A stretch of DNA of 36,922 nucleotides, taken from contig JANWXE010000197.1 in assembly GCA_025055385.1 (NCBI GenBank), positions 1 to 36,922 on the forward strand. The letters are read 5' to 3'. The stretch is from Burkholderiaceae bacterium (lineage in GTDB: Bacteria; Pseudomonadota; Gammaproteobacteria; Burkholderiales; Burkholderiaceae_F). Below are positions 25,323-33,238 of this stretch, in pieces. Within the stretch, counting starts at the first letter, position 1, and each line of letters starts with the position of its first letter. The position numbers were made by a program, and so were the translations under genes. The notes beneath the pieces were generated by a model, which saw nothing but the letters and a program-made list of their open reading frames with translations, did not search any database and was not told the origin of the DNA.

Positions 25323-27354
25323 AATCCCGAAGCTCGCGCTGCGCCCGCTGGATCGCTGCCACCGTGCTATTGGAGGCTTCGGCGAAGCGCGAGCCGCCGC
25401 CGAGCAGCCGCTGAGCCTGCTCATAGGCGCCGCGGTTGATCGTCTCCGCCACCTCGCCAGCAGCGAGGTGGAACTCGCGGTGCTTGGTCACCAGATCGAC
25501 GAATGCTGGCCGCGTACGCCAACGGCGGCCGCCCTCGCCATGTAGCCACTGGCCCAGCGGGCAGCAGTCGTCGCGCCGGATCGTCGCCACATCCAGTTTC
25601 TCGCGCTTGGCAATCGCCGAGCGCAGCTTCACCTTCCAGGCGCGGTGCGCCTCCACCGCCTTGGGGAAGTCAAAAACCGCCGGCAATGCTTCCGCCGCCG
25701 GCATACCCACCGCATCCGACGGCAGCCGAAAGCGCGCCACCCGCTCGGACAGCCGCCGTGCTTGCTGCTTGAGCGTGTCCGCCGCCGAGGCGGTTTCCTC
25801 CACCAGGGCGGCGTTGGCCTGTGTGGTGCGGTCTAGCTCCTGCACGGCCGTGCCGATCTGCGCAATACCTTGGCTCTGCTCCCGCGCGCCGTTGGCGATT
25901 TCGCCAATTAGCATCCGCACGCGCTGTGCGTTCTGCACCACGCGCTCAATCGCAGCGCCCGCCTCCCGCGCGATGCGCGTGCCGGCTTCTGTCTTACGCT
26001 GGCTGGCTTCGATCAGCTCCTTGATCTCGCGTGCGGCTTGCGCCGAGCGCTGCGCCAGCTGGCGCACCTCGGCCGCCACCACCGCGAAACCGCGCCCGGC
26101 CTCGCCGGCGCGCGCTGCCTCGACCGCGGCATTAAGCGCCAGGATGTTGGTCTGGAAGGCGATGCCGTCGATCACACCGATGATCTCGCCGATCTTGCCG
26201 GAAGAGGCGCCGATGTCGTCCATCGTCGCCACCATCTGCGCCATGATGCGGCCGCCTTCCTCAGCGCTGCGGGCGTTGGCTTCGGCCAGCTCGGCTGCCT
26301 GCGCCGCATTGTCGGCGGCGTGCTTAACCGTGCCGGAGATCTCCTCCATCGAGGCGGCGGTCTGCTCCAGGCTGGCGGCGGCCTGCTCGGTGCGGCGCGA
26401 TAGGTCCATCGTGCCAGCGGCGATCTCATCGCTCGAATGCACGATCTCGTCGGCCGCGGCCCGCACGTCGCGCACGATCGCGCGCAGCGCGTCCTGCATC
26501 TGGCGTAGCGACAGCATCAGCTTGGCCGGTTCGTCGGCACCCCAGGGGGTCGGGGAGGTGGTCAGATCACCGTCGGTCATCGCTTGTAAGTGACGCGCGG
26601 TCTCGTCTAATCCCCCCTGCATGACTTTGTAGAAGCTAAACGCGAAGTACAGTCCCAGCAGCGCGCACATGGTCATCACCAGGCCAGCGATACGCCACCG
26701 GGCAAGTGAGCGGTCGCGCAGGTCATCGACGTCTACAGCGGTGCCAACGATCCAGCCCCAGGGCTCGAAGCCAGCCACGTACGACAGCTTCGCCACCGGC
26801 TGGCTGCTACCCGGCCGCGGCCACAGGTAGCTGACGAAACCGGCTTTTTCCTGCCGCACTTTCTCGACGAAGGCGTTAAACAGCGGAAAGCCGCTCGGGT
26901 CCTTGAAGCTGGACAGGTCCTGGCCGTTTAACTCCGGCTTGATTGGGAGCATGACCATGCGCGGGGTCATGTCGTTGATCCAGAAATAACCGTCGCCGCC
27001 GTAACGCATCTTCGCCACCGCTTCGCGCGCGATCTTCTGTGCTTCCTCGCGCGACCGCAGGCCGGAGGTCTCCAGCCCGTGCGCCCACTGCAGCGTGCTG
27101 TGGGCCACCGCCACCAGGTCGCGCAGATCGCGCTGCGCTAGCTCCTGCTCCGTCCTGTCCCACTGCCACAGCAGCGCTGGCAGTAGCACCCAGATTGGAA
27201 CAAAAATGGCGGTTAGCAAAACCGCCTTGGCGCGAAAACCCAGCCTACGCAACAAGCGAATGCCAGGCGCCCACAGGCCGTGGTATGCGAAGAAACCGTC
27301 GTCAGCCACCGTGCGCCTGGCCGGCAGCGCAAGATGTTCGAAGACTGCACTCAT
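25321..27354 (-). CDS. methyl-accepting chemotaxis protein with single Cache sensor and CZB domain
   Basis: A 677-residue chemoreceptor. Order: cytoplasmic N-terminus, transmembrane helix (about 44-65), periplasmic single-Cache domain (about 70-215; [39 protein letters not shown]), second helix (about 222-245), HAMP, then the signalling hairpin with the highly conserved tip [20 protein letters not shown] followed by VEAARAGE. The C-terminus (about 565-677) is a chemoreceptor zinc-binding (CZB) domain: [26 protein letters not shown] and [10 protein letters not shown] carry the expected three His and one Cys. CZB domains are known to sense zinc or hypochlorous acid; the ligand of the Cache part is unknown. 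It lies 30 bp after cheZ, last in the motA operon. Confidence 0.95.
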   Translation of the reverse strand: MSAVFEHLALPARRTVADDGFFAYHGLWAPGIRLLRRLGFRAKAVLLTAIFVPIWVLLPALLWQWDRTEQELAQRDLRDLVAVAHSTLQWAHGLETSGLRSREEAQKIAREAVAKMRYGGDGYFWINDMTPRMVMLPIKPELNGQDLSSFKDPSGFPLFNAFVEKVRQEKAGFVSYLWPRPGSSQPVAKLSYVAGFEPWGWIVGTAVDVDDLRDRSLARWRIAGLVMTMCALLGLYFAFSFYKVMQGGLDETARHLQAMTDGDLTTSPTPWGADEPAKLMLSLRQMQDALRAIVRDVRAAADEIVHSSDEIAAGTMDLSRRTEQAAASLEQTAASMEEISGTVKHAADNAAQAAELAEANARSAEEGGRIMAQMVATMDDIGASSGKIGEIIGVIDGIAFQTNILALNAAVEAARAGEAGRGFAVVAAEVRQLAQRSAQAAREIKELIEASQRKTEAGTRIAREAGAAIERVVQNAQRVRMLIGEIANGAREQSQGIAQIGTAVQELDRTTQANAALVEETASAADTLKQQARRLSERVARFRLPSDAVGMPAAEALPAVFDFPKAVEAHRAWKVKLRSAIAKREKLDVATIRRDDCCPLGQWLHGEGGRRWRTRPAFVDLVTKHREFHLAAGEVAETINRGAYEQAQRLLGGGSRFAEASNSTVAAIQRAQRELRD

Positions 27355-27383
27355 CTGCGTCCCTGCGGTGGGTGCTGTTGCTG

Positions 27384-28160
27384 TCAGAAACCAAGCGAGG
27401 CAAGTAGCGCGTCGACGTCAGCTTGGCTCCTGACGACGTCGGAGCGACCCTCGCTATTCACCACGGGCCCCTCTAGCGCCCTGCCCTCCGCGGCGGGGCG
27501 CTGAGCCTGCGGGGTTGTGTCCAGCAGCAGCTTCACAAGCTGCGCCTCCACCTCCTGTGCCAGAGCGACCACCTTGCGGATCACCTGGCCGGTGAGGTCA
27601 TGGAAGTCCTGCGCCAGCATGATGTCGGTCAAGATCGCTTGTGTGCGTTCGGCCTGGCTGCTGACGCCGGAGAAAAACGCGCACGTTTCCTCGATCAGCG
27701 CACGGCCAGCCGGCGTGGCGCGCTGCTCGCCGCCGTTGGCGTAGGCGGCCACGGCCTGCCAGCGGCGGCGCAGCCGCTCGGCCTGTTGCGTCAACTCCTC
27801 TTGCACCGCGCGTGCATGATCGACGGCATTAAGCACCTTCTCGGCTGCTTCGCCAGTGACGCGCGCGATGTAGGCCAGACGGTCGCGCGCATCGGGCAGG
27901 TTTTCGCGCGTGGCGGCGAGCTCGCGGTCGTAGCCGAGCTCGCGCAGTGCATCGTGCAGCGTGCGCGTCAGCTGGCCGATGCGTTGACGCACCTCGTCCT
28001 GGGCAATGCAGCCGTCGGCAAGGGGGGCGGCAGTCGTGTCACCGATGACAGCCACCTCGGCGCCGGCCGGCGGTAGCGCGGCTGGTCGGCTGGCAGGCAT
28101 AGGCACGGCTGCCGTCGCGGTCTCGCTGCTGGCCACGGGGAGAGAAGCGGTGGAATCCAT
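27384..28160 (-). CDS. cheZ: chemotaxis phosphatase CheZ
   Basis: A 258-residue CheY-P phosphatase. After a low-complexity N-terminal tail (1-55) comes the long helical hairpin. [20 protein letters not shown] carries the catalytic Gln and flanking Asp of CheZ. The C-terminal peptide [13 protein letters not shown] is the CheY-binding tail. E. coli CheZ is 214 residues; the excess is the N-terminal tail. It lies 12 bp after cheY. Presence of CheZ indicates signal termination by phosphatase rather than by CheC/CheX. Confidence 0.95.
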   Translation of the reverse strand: MDSTASLPVASSETATAAVPMPASRPAALPPAGAEVAVIGDTTAAPLADGCIAQDEVRQRIGQLTRTLHDALRELGYDRELAATRENLPDARDRLAYIARVTGEAAEKVLNAVDHARAVQEELTQQAERLRRRWQAVAAYANGGEQRATPAGRALIEETCAFFSGVSSQAERTQAILTDIMLAQDFHDLTGQVIRKVVALAQEVEAQLVKLLLDTTPQAQRPAAEGRALEGPVVNSEGRSDVVRSQADVDALLASLGF

Positions 28161-28172
28161 CTGAGGGCTGCG

Positions 28173-28559
28173 TTAAGCGGCGAGCTTTTGCAAGATCTTC
28201 TGCACCTTTTCTTCCAGCGTCGCCTTGGTGAAAGGCTTGACGATGTAACCGCTCGCGCCGCTCTGAGCGGCGGCGATGATGTCCTCTTTCTTTGCCTCGG
28301 CAGTCACCATCAGCACCGGGATGTGCTTGAGGTTCTCGTCAGCGCGGATTTGCTTTAGCAGCTCGAAGCCGTTCATATTTGGCATATTGATGTCCGAGAC
28401 CACGAAATCGAACTTCGAGCTACGCAGCATCTGCAAGGCTGCAGCGCCATCCTCAGCCTCCTCGGCGTTGGGATAACCGATTTCCTTCAGCAGGTTGCGC
28501 ACGATGCGGCGCATCGTTGAGAAATCGTCCACGATCAAGAAGCGGAGTCCCGCGCTCAT
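28173..28559 (-). CDS. cheY: chemotaxis response regulator CheY
   Basis: A 128-residue single receiver domain. Acidic pocket Asp11-Asp12, phosphorylation site Asp56, Thr86 and Lys108 are all present, one residue offset from E. coli numbering. When phosphorylated by CheA (not in this window) it binds FliM to reverse rotation. GAGGG is a good ribosome-binding site. Its ATG overlaps (ATGA) the stop of the small ORF that begins at the motB stop. Confidence 0.97.
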   Translation of the reverse strand: MSAGLRFLIVDDFSTMRRIVRNLLKEIGYPNAEEAEDGAAALQMLRSSKFDFVVSDINMPNMNGFELLKQIRADENLKHIPVLMVTAEAKKEDIIAAAQSGASGYIVKPFTKATLEEKVQKILQKLAA

Positions 28560-28648
28560 CGGGTGCCCTCATGTAAGGATGTGCAGATCGCCTTGCAGTG
28601 TGCCGATGCCGATGCCATCAGGAAACGCGAAATAACGGCGCGATTCAT
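28556..28648 (-). CDS. candidate 30-codon linking ORF between motB and cheY
   Basis: An ORF of 30 codons plus stop that starts with an ATGA overlapping the motB stop and ends with an ATGA overlapping the cheY start. The peptide begins [17 protein letters not shown] and contains two Cys. There is no clear ribosome-binding site of its own, so translation would depend on ribosomes finishing motB. I recognise no homologue. It may act only as a coupling leader that delivers ribosomes to cheY, or be a chance ORF. Confidence 0.35.
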   Translation of the reverse strand: MNRAVISRFLMASASAHCKAICTSLHEGTR

Positions 28649-29583
28649 CGCTTAGCCGCATAATCGGCGGTGGAGCCTACGGCGACCGCATCTTTCACGT
28701 CCTCGCCCGTGCCGGCCTCGATCTCGCCGCCGGCCTGCGCCAGGCGCTCCTCAGCCAGCTTATTCAGCACAATGATCGAGATGCGGCGGTTTAGCGGATG
28801 GCGTGGATCGTCTTTCACCAGCAGATTGGAGTCTGCCAGCCCGACCACGCGGACGATCTTGCCAGGCTCCATGCCGCCGGCGATCAGCTCGCGCCGCGAG
28901 GCGTTGGCGCGGTCTGCCGACAACTCCCAGTTCGAGTAGCCACGCTCGCCACTGGCATATGGCGCGGCGTCGGTATGGCCGGAGAGCGCGATTTTGTTGT
29001 CGACTTGGTTAAGCACCGCGCCGATCTCACGCAGCAGGTCGCGCATATACGGCTGCACCTGCGCGCTGCCGAGCGCAAACATCGGCCGCTCGAAATCATC
29101 GACGATCTGAATACGCAGGCCATCGGGTGTAATTTCGATGCGGATTTGTTTACGCAGCTCGGCTAGCTTCGGGTTCGCAAACAACGCCGCTTCGACCTTA
29201 GCTTTTAGCGCCTCCATGCGGGCCCGCTCTTCCTGGGCTCTCTGCTGGCGGCGCTTGCGCTGCTCCTCCTCGGTGTCGCCGCGTTTGACCTGGCCGGGCT
29301 GGTCGGTGAGGCTGACGCCGCCGCCCTGGATCACGGAAGTGGCGTCGCCGGCGCCGGAGCCGCCCATCAAGGCGATCTGCAGCGGCGACGCAAAGTACTC
29401 GGCGATGCCCTTGAGGTCGCCTTTGGTGGTGGAGCCAAGCAGCCACATCAGCAAGAAAAACGCCATCATCGCGGTCACGAAATCCGCATAGGCGATTTTC
29501 CACACGCCGCCGTGGTGGCCGTGGCCCCCCTTTTTAATGCGCTTGATGACGATCGTCGATTTGGCCTTTTCAGAGGCTGGCAT
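28645..29583 (-). CDS. motB: flagellar stator protein MotB
   Basis: A 312-residue peptidoglycan-anchored stator subunit. The cytoplasmic Lys-rich N-terminus is followed by a single helix carrying the proton-channel aspartate Asp34 (KIAYADFVTAMMAFFLLMWL). A charged coil (EEEQRKRRQQRAQEERAR) follows, then the OmpA-like peptidoglycan-binding domain (about 150-285; IALSGHTDAAPYASGERGYS, LSADRANASRRELI, LNRRISIIVL). It starts 3 nt after the motA stop. The residues favour a proton-type rather than sodium-type stator, by family similarity. Confidence 0.96.
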   Translation of the reverse strand: MPASEKAKSTIVIKRIKKGGHGHHGGVWKIAYADFVTAMMAFFLLMWLLGSTTKGDLKGIAEYFASPLQIALMGGSGAGDATSVIQGGGVSLTDQPGQVKRGDTEEEQRKRRQQRAQEERARMEALKAKVEAALFANPKLAELRKQIRIEITPDGLRIQIVDDFERPMFALGSAQVQPYMRDLLREIGAVLNQVDNKIALSGHTDAAPYASGERGYSNWELSADRANASRRELIAGGMEPGKIVRVVGLADSNLLVKDDPRHPLNRRISIIVLNKLAEERLAQAGGEIEAGTGEDVKDAVAVGSTADYAAKR

Positions 29584-29586
29584 CGC

Positions 29587-30447
29587 TCACCGCTTCTGTT
29601 TGACGTGTTTCTCCAGCTCGGCAAAACTGGGCCGATCGCTTGAGTACAGCACCTTGCGACCGAACTCGACAGCGACCGCCGGTGCATAACCCTGCAAGCT
29701 GGCCAGCAGCGTGGCCTTCACGCATTGCAACTCCTTGGTGGACTCATCGCACTTAGCCTCTAGCAGCTTGGCCAGTGGGCTGACGAACCCGTATGCGAGC
29801 AGGATGCCAAGGAAAGTGCCGACCAGCGCCGATGCAATCATTGCGCCCAGTTCCGCCGGCGGTTTGCCCACCGAGGCCATGGTCTTCACAACCCCCAGCA
29901 CCGCTGCCACGATGCCGAAGGCAGGCAAGCCGTCGCCCATAGTTTGCAGCGCATGCGCTGGCACCATGCCTTCGTGGTGATGGGTCTCGATCTCTTGATC
30001 CATCAGGCTCTCAATCTCCAGCGGGTTCATGTTGCCGGAGACCATCATGCGCAAGTAATCGCAGATGAACTCCACCAAGTGGTGGTCGCTCGCCACGGTT
30101 GGGTGCTTCTGAAACAAGGGGCTCTTGGCCGGGTCCTCGATGTCGGATTCGATCGCCATCATCCCTTCCTTGCGCACCTTGGTCAGAATGTCGTAAAGCA
30201 GGGCCATCAGCGCCATATAACGCGCCTTGGTGTGCTTGGAGCCTTGAAACAGTTTGGGCAGCGCGGCCAGCACCGCTTTCAACGTCTTGGCCGGATTGGC
30301 GACTAAGAAAGCGCCGATCGCGGCGCCTAAGATGATTGCCAGCTCGTGCGGGGCGGCGTGCGCGACCACCGCCATGTTGCCACCGGTGGCGGCATAGACG
30401 CCGAACACGAAGGCGATGACCACCACATAGCCGATGATGACGAACAT
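29587..30447 (-). CDS. motA: flagellar stator protein MotA
   Basis: A 286-residue, four-helix inner-membrane stator subunit. The cytoplasmic loop has the charged residues that engage FliG (LLYDILTKVRKEGMMAIESD, matching E. coli Arg90/Glu98), and the conserved prolines lie in GDGLPAFGIVAAVLGVVKTM. MotA and MotB form a proton-driven torque unit. The gene begins a minus-strand operon motA-motB-cheY-cheZ-chemoreceptor, downstream of a terminator for flhDC and with its own FliA-like promoter. The ribosome-binding site is weak. Confidence 0.97.
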   Translation of the reverse strand: MFVIIGYVVVIAFVFGVYAATGGNMAVVAHAAPHELAIILGAAIGAFLVANPAKTLKAVLAALPKLFQGSKHTKARYMALMALLYDILTKVRKEGMMAIESDIEDPAKSPLFQKHPTVASDHHLVEFICDYLRMMVSGNMNPLEIESLMDQEIETHHHEGMVPAHALQTMGDGLPAFGIVAAVLGVVKTMASVGKPPAELGAMIASALVGTFLGILLAYGFVSPLAKLLEAKCDESTKELQCVKATLLASLQGYAPAVAVEFGRKVLYSSDRPSFAELEKHVKQKR

Positions 30448-30519
30448 GTGCCCAACTGCCCCCGCGAGCTGTTCCGCAATGTGCCCCCGCCTGTTGACGG
30501 CGACCGCTACGCAGCTGGG

Positions 30520-30547
30520 GTTTCGGCAGGCGGGCCGCGTAACTTAA
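30520..30547 (-). promoter_or_regulatory. sigma-28 (FliA)-like promoter of motA
   Basis: Minus-strand TTAAGTTA (30547-30540), a 12-nt spacer and GCCGAAAC (30527-30520). Each box matches 6/8 of the consensus. The predicted start near 30513 gives a 66-nt leader to motA. The 303-bp flhC-motA gap holds only this and the upstream terminator. Confidence 0.5.
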
Positions 30548-30642
30548 AGGGTTAATGTGGCAGCTAGCGGCGCGAAAATGCAGCAATTCCGCCTGCGGTG
30601 TGCAGTCCCGCCGCGAGCGGGCTACGCCGCCGGGGCGCTAAT

Positions 30643-30669
30643 AAAAAAAGCCCGGCGCGGTAGCCGGGC
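30643..30669 (-). terminator. intrinsic terminator of the flhDC operon
   Basis: Read on the minus strand: GCCCGGC (30669-30663), loop TACCGC, GCCGGGC (30656-30650) and seven T (30649-30643). A perfect 7-bp GC stem 82 nt after the flhC stop. It insulates flhDC from motA. Confidence 0.88.
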
Positions 30670-30750
30670 AAAGGTCGGAGGAGGAAAGGAGGAAATGCCG
30701 CAAGCCAGAGCCGCCCGCCGTTGCGGCGCACAGCGGGCGCATCGAATCGG

Positions 30751-31296
30751 TCAATGCACAGCGACCTCGTCTTGGCGGACGCTGCCTTTGCCTTTGCCGG
30801 CACGCGCCGGCGGCTCGCACAGCCCGCACACGTAATTCTTGGTCAGCTCATAGGTGTGCGTGACGAATTTGCCGCCGCACTTGCAACAAGGGGTGAGCGT
30901 CACCATGCCGGCGTCGACGAACTTGACTAGTCGCCAGGCACGCGTGATTGATAGCAGTGGCTCTAGGTTCTGCACCTTAATCTGCTCTATATAGAGCTCG
31001 TAGGCCTTGATAATGGCGTCGATCTCTTCTAGCTCGGTCGTTTTGTTTAGATATTCGTAAATGTTCAGGAACAGCGACGAATGAATGTTCGGCTGCCACG
31101 TCATGAACCAGTCGGTCGAAAAAGGCAGCATGCCACGCGCCGGTGACTGGCCCTGTACTTCCTTGTACAAACGCAACAGGCGCTCGTAGGAAAGATCGGT
31201 CTCCGATTCCAGCACCTGCAGGCGTGCGCCCAGCTTAATCAGCGCAATTGCGCGCTGGATCTGCTTGCTCTCGCTAACAATGCTTTTGATGCGCAT
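30751..31296 (-). CDS. flhC: flagellar master transcription activator subunit FlhC
   Basis: A 181-residue zinc-containing activator that binds DNA as FlhD4C2 and switches on early flagellar genes with sigma-70. The four zinc-binding cysteines are at 137, 140, 157 and 160, identical to E. coli numbering, in CCKCGGKFVTHTYELTKNYV followed by CGLC; an extra Cys138 is present. The conserved middle GMLPFSTDWFMTWQPNIHSS is intact, and the C-terminal tail is basic. It is 11 bp after flhD. Confidence 0.97.
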   Translation of the reverse strand: MRIKSIVSESKQIQRAIALIKLGARLQVLESETDLSYERLLRLYKEVQGQSPARGMLPFSTDWFMTWQPNIHSSLFLNIYEYLNKTTELEEIDAIIKAYELYIEQIKVQNLEPLLSITRAWRLVKFVDAGMVTLTPCCKCGGKFVTHTYELTKNYVCGLCEPPARAGKGKGSVRQDEVAVH

Positions 31297-31307
31297 GGCA
31301 GCCCCTG

Positions 31308-31652
31308 TCAGGCTACGTCGGCGATTTGACCAGCCATCACGATATGGGCGTGCAGACTCGCCACGGCGCCCGTGCCGGTGGCGCGGCTCTTGCTGTGGCT
31401 GGTCAACAATTGCCAGACCATGTCGTCGTCAAAGCGGAAGCGGCAGATCAGTTGGTTGGCGCTCGCGATCTTCAGCAGCTGCGAAGGCGTCAACTGGTCA
31501 ATGATGCCCGCCACTTCCTCCGAAATGCCGAGCCGGTACATTGCCTGGGCTTTGTCGGCACGGATCATGTGCTGGGCGAGCACGAGGTAAGCGAGGTTAA
31601 CCTCGCGCACTTCTGCGAGCAGCTGCTCGTTCGGGAAAGCGACGGTGCTCAT
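31308..31652 (-). CDS. flhD: flagellar master transcription activator subunit FlhD
   Basis: A 114-residue helical partner of FlhC, the usual size. VREVNLAYLVLAQHMIRADK, MYRLGISEEVAGIIDQLTP and NQLICRFRFDD are classic FlhD blocks. The ATG at 31652 is chosen because AAGGAGGTCC, a near-perfect ribosome-binding site, stands just before it; the open frame to 31748 lacks FlhD similarity. An 18-bp inverted repeat sits directly upstream of that site and may control expression. Confidence 0.97.
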   Translation of the reverse strand: MSTVAFPNEQLLAEVREVNLAYLVLAQHMIRADKAQAMYRLGISEEVAGIIDQLTPSQLLKIASANQLICRFRFDDDMVWQLLTSHSKSRATGTGAVASLHAHIVMAGQIADVA

Positions 31653-31670
31653 TGCGGACCTCCTTGTCAG

Positions 31671-31688
31671 GGGCGATTCCAATCGCCC
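31671..31688. repeat. 18-bp inverted repeat in the flhD leader
   Basis: GGGCGATTCCAATCGCCC: two perfect 8-bp arms around CC, ending 6 nt before the AAGGAGGTCC ribosome-binding site of flhD. It could be a dyad operator or, as RNA, a 7-bp hairpin with a UGGA loop on the flhD strand that limits ribosome access. Confidence 0.6.
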
Positions 31689-31850
31689 GCCTTGCGTTGC
31701 GAAGTGGATCCCATTGTGAGCAGGGGTCCTGCGCGCTTGAAGCGGCATAGATCCAATCTGCGTGTCGGCGCGTCGGCCGGCGTGCTGTAGGCGTTTTTCT
31801 GACAGGCGAACACAGCCGCTGGCGCACGCCCTTGCGCATCGACTAGCTCC

Positions 31851-31877
31851 TTAAGTCGGCGCGGTTTGTGCCGATAA
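31851..31877 (+). promoter_or_regulatory. sigma-28 (FliA)-like promoter ahead of a candidate small RNA
   Basis: TTAAGTCG (31851-31858), an 11-nt spacer and GCCGATAA (31870-31877). The -10 is a perfect FliA match and the spacing is the E. coli N11; the -35 keeps T.AAGT. The predicted start is near 31884, only about 26 nt before a terminator hairpin. Confidence 0.5.
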
Positions 31878-31883
31878 CGCAGT

Positions 31884-31948
31884 CAGCATTTTGTCTTTCC
31901 CCCCGCCCTGCGCGCCGCAGCGACTTCGGTCCTCGGCGCGCTTTTTTT
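31884..31948 (+). ncRNA. candidate FliA-dependent small RNA between flhD and fliC
   Basis: The predicted transcript runs from the FliA-like promoter to the terminator T-run, about 65 nt. Its 5' part (about 26 nt) is unpaired in outline and C/U-rich (TTTGTCTTTCCCCCCGCCCT), a composition able to pair with purine-rich ribosome-binding sites. Its 3' part is a GC-rich hairpin with an inner GAC-UUCG-GUC tetraloop and a 7-T tail, a layout typical of Hfq-type sRNAs. No ORF fits. The 5' end is predicted, not measured. Alternatively the unit is an attenuated long leader of fliC. Confidence 0.4.
31910..31948 (+). terminator. orphan plus-strand intrinsic terminator upstream of fliC
   Basis: GCGCGCCG (31910-31917) pairs perfectly with CGGCGCGC (31934-31941); the loop region holds GACTTCGGTC, itself a small UUCG hairpin. 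Seven T follow (31942-31948). No plus-strand protein gene lies upstream, since flhD and flhC run the other way. Confidence 0.8.
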
Positions 31949-32111
31949 GTCGCCACCGCACGCATCCAGGCACCCGGGCGCATGTGGGCGATGCCGCCGC
32001 CGCAGCGCGCCGTCAGGGGCTTGGCGTAGTGGGCCGAAAAGTCGGCTTACACGCGGTGTTTGTCGTCGCATTTCTGCGGTTGAGCGCCGCCTCCTTTGCG
32101 GGGGCGCTGCC

Positions 32112-32139
32112 TAAAGTTCAGCGTGCGCCTCACCGATAT
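32112..32139 (+). promoter_or_regulatory. sigma-28 (FliA)-like promoter of fliC
   Basis: TAAAGTTC (32112-32119), a 12-nt spacer and ACCGATAT (32132-32139). The boxes match 7/8 and 6/8 of the FliA consensus. The predicted start near 32146 gives a leader of about 125 nt to fliC. Confidence 0.6.
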
Positions 32140-32269
32140 GCCAGCCAACGCGGACGTACCGCGTGGCCGCGGAGGCCAGTCGGCAAAGGACCGGCAGCCG
32201 CTCGGGCAAAGGTCAGCCAGCCGAACGCAAGCGGCTGCTTCACGAGAGTGGATGGAAAGGAGTTAGGAA

Positions 32270-33079
32270 ATGCCGCAAGTGATTAACACTAACCTGATGT
32301 CGCTGAATGCCCAGCGCAATTTGAATGCGTCGCAGTCGGCGATGGCCACGGCCGTGCAGCGTCTGTCTTCAGGCCTGCGCGTCAACAGCGCTAAGGACGA
32401 CGCCGCCGGCTTGGCGATTGCCGAGCGCATGACCGCACAAGTGCGCGGCATGAATGTGGCAATCCGCAACGCGGCCGATGGCATTTCGCTTGCGCAGACC
32501 GCCGAGGGGGCGCTGGCTGCAATCGGCAACAACCTGCAACGGATGCGCGAGCTGGCGGTGCAGGCCGCGAACGCAACCTCGAGCGCGGACCTCGCTGCGC
32601 TGAATGCGGAATACCAGGAGTTGGTGGCTGAAAATACGCGGCTGATCGCGGTTACGTCGTTCAACGGCACGGCGCTGTTGTCGGGCTCGATCAGCCTCAC
32701 TTTCCAGGTGGGCGCGGATAACAATGCGAATAACCGCATCGTCGTCTCGACGACAAGCGGCCTGTCGATTACTTCCGGCAACTTGACATCGCAGGCCAAT
32801 GCGCAAACGGCAATTTCTAATATGGACACTGCGCTGAACACGGTCAACACGCTACGCGCCACCTTTGGGGCGACGCAGTCCCGTTTCGAGTCTGTGATCA
32901 ACGGCCTGCAGATCGCCGCCGAGAACGTGGCCGCCTCGCGCAGCCGTATCTTGGACGCCGACTATGCGGCAGAGACTGCGGCGCTTACCCGCGCGCAGAT
33001 CCTGCAACAAGCGGGCGTGGCAATGCTTGCGCAAGCAAACGCGATGCCGCAAAACGTGCTGTCGCTGTTGCGCGGCTAA
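32270..33079 (+). CDS. fliC: flagellin
   Basis: A 269-residue filament protein, short for a flagellin (E. coli about 500). It keeps the conserved N-terminal D0/D1 helices ([53 protein letters not shown]) and C-terminal D1/D0 ([40 protein letters not shown], ending VLSLLRG), with only a small central domain (about 140-180) rich in Ser/Thr/Asn. There is no large D2/D3. AAAGGAG is an excellent ribosome-binding site. Its Ser/Thr-rich centre could be a glycosylation target, given the neighbours downstream (inference). It has its own FliA promoter and terminator. Confidence 0.97.
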   Translation: MPQVINTNLMSLNAQRNLNASQSAMATAVQRLSSGLRVNSAKDDAAGLAIAERMTAQVRGMNVAIRNAADGISLAQTAEGALAAIGNNLQRMRELAVQAANATSSADLAALNAEYQELVAENTRLIAVTSFNGTALLSGSISLTFQVGADNNANNRIVVSTTSGLSITSGNLTSQANAQTAISNMDTALNTVNTLRATFGATQSRFESVINGLQIAAENVAASRSRILDADYAAETAALTRAQILQQAGVAMLAQANAMPQNVLSLLRG

Positions 33080-33097
33080 GCCGCAGCGGCAAGCCTC

Positions 33098-33124
33098 AAA
33101 AAGGGGCCGAAAGGCCCCTTTTTT
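33098..33124 (+). terminator. intrinsic terminator of fliC
   Basis: GGGGCC (33103-33108), tetraloop GAAA, GGCCCC (33113-33118), flanked by A5 on the left and T6 on the right (33119-33124). A textbook terminator 20 nt after the fliC stop. The A/T symmetry could also work on the minus strand. Confidence 0.93.
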
Positions 33125-33238
33125 GTGGGTGCCCCGCGCCTGCGCAGCCAAACGTGGCGGGCATCGTCCCGGAAAGCCGTGCGCTTTACCCGTTCGGCCG
33201 CCATCGCGTACCCCTAGCATGTCGGCGGCGAGGGAAAA

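Larger units (their letters stand above)
31653..32269. other. 617-bp divergent flhD-fliC control region
   Basis: No convincing protein-coding gene. From left it holds the flhD ribosome-binding site, the 18-bp inverted repeat, an unannotated stretch that should contain the flhDC promoter (I found no clear -35/-10 pair), a plus-strand FliA-like promoter, a plus-strand terminator, about 160 bp with a weak AGCGCC/GGCGCT hairpin near 32084-32108, and the fliC promoter and leader. Confidence 0.5.

Noticed and set aside
25061-25324. 87-codon plus-strand ORF in the gap after the 97-residue gene
   Set aside because: It runs through the strong terminator at 25251-25277 and has no ribosome-binding site or family similarity.
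31891-32286. 131-codon plus-strand ORF across the fliC leader
   Set aside because: It crosses the terminator at 31910 and the fliC promoter, overlaps the fliC start, and is Arg/Ala-rich without any motif.
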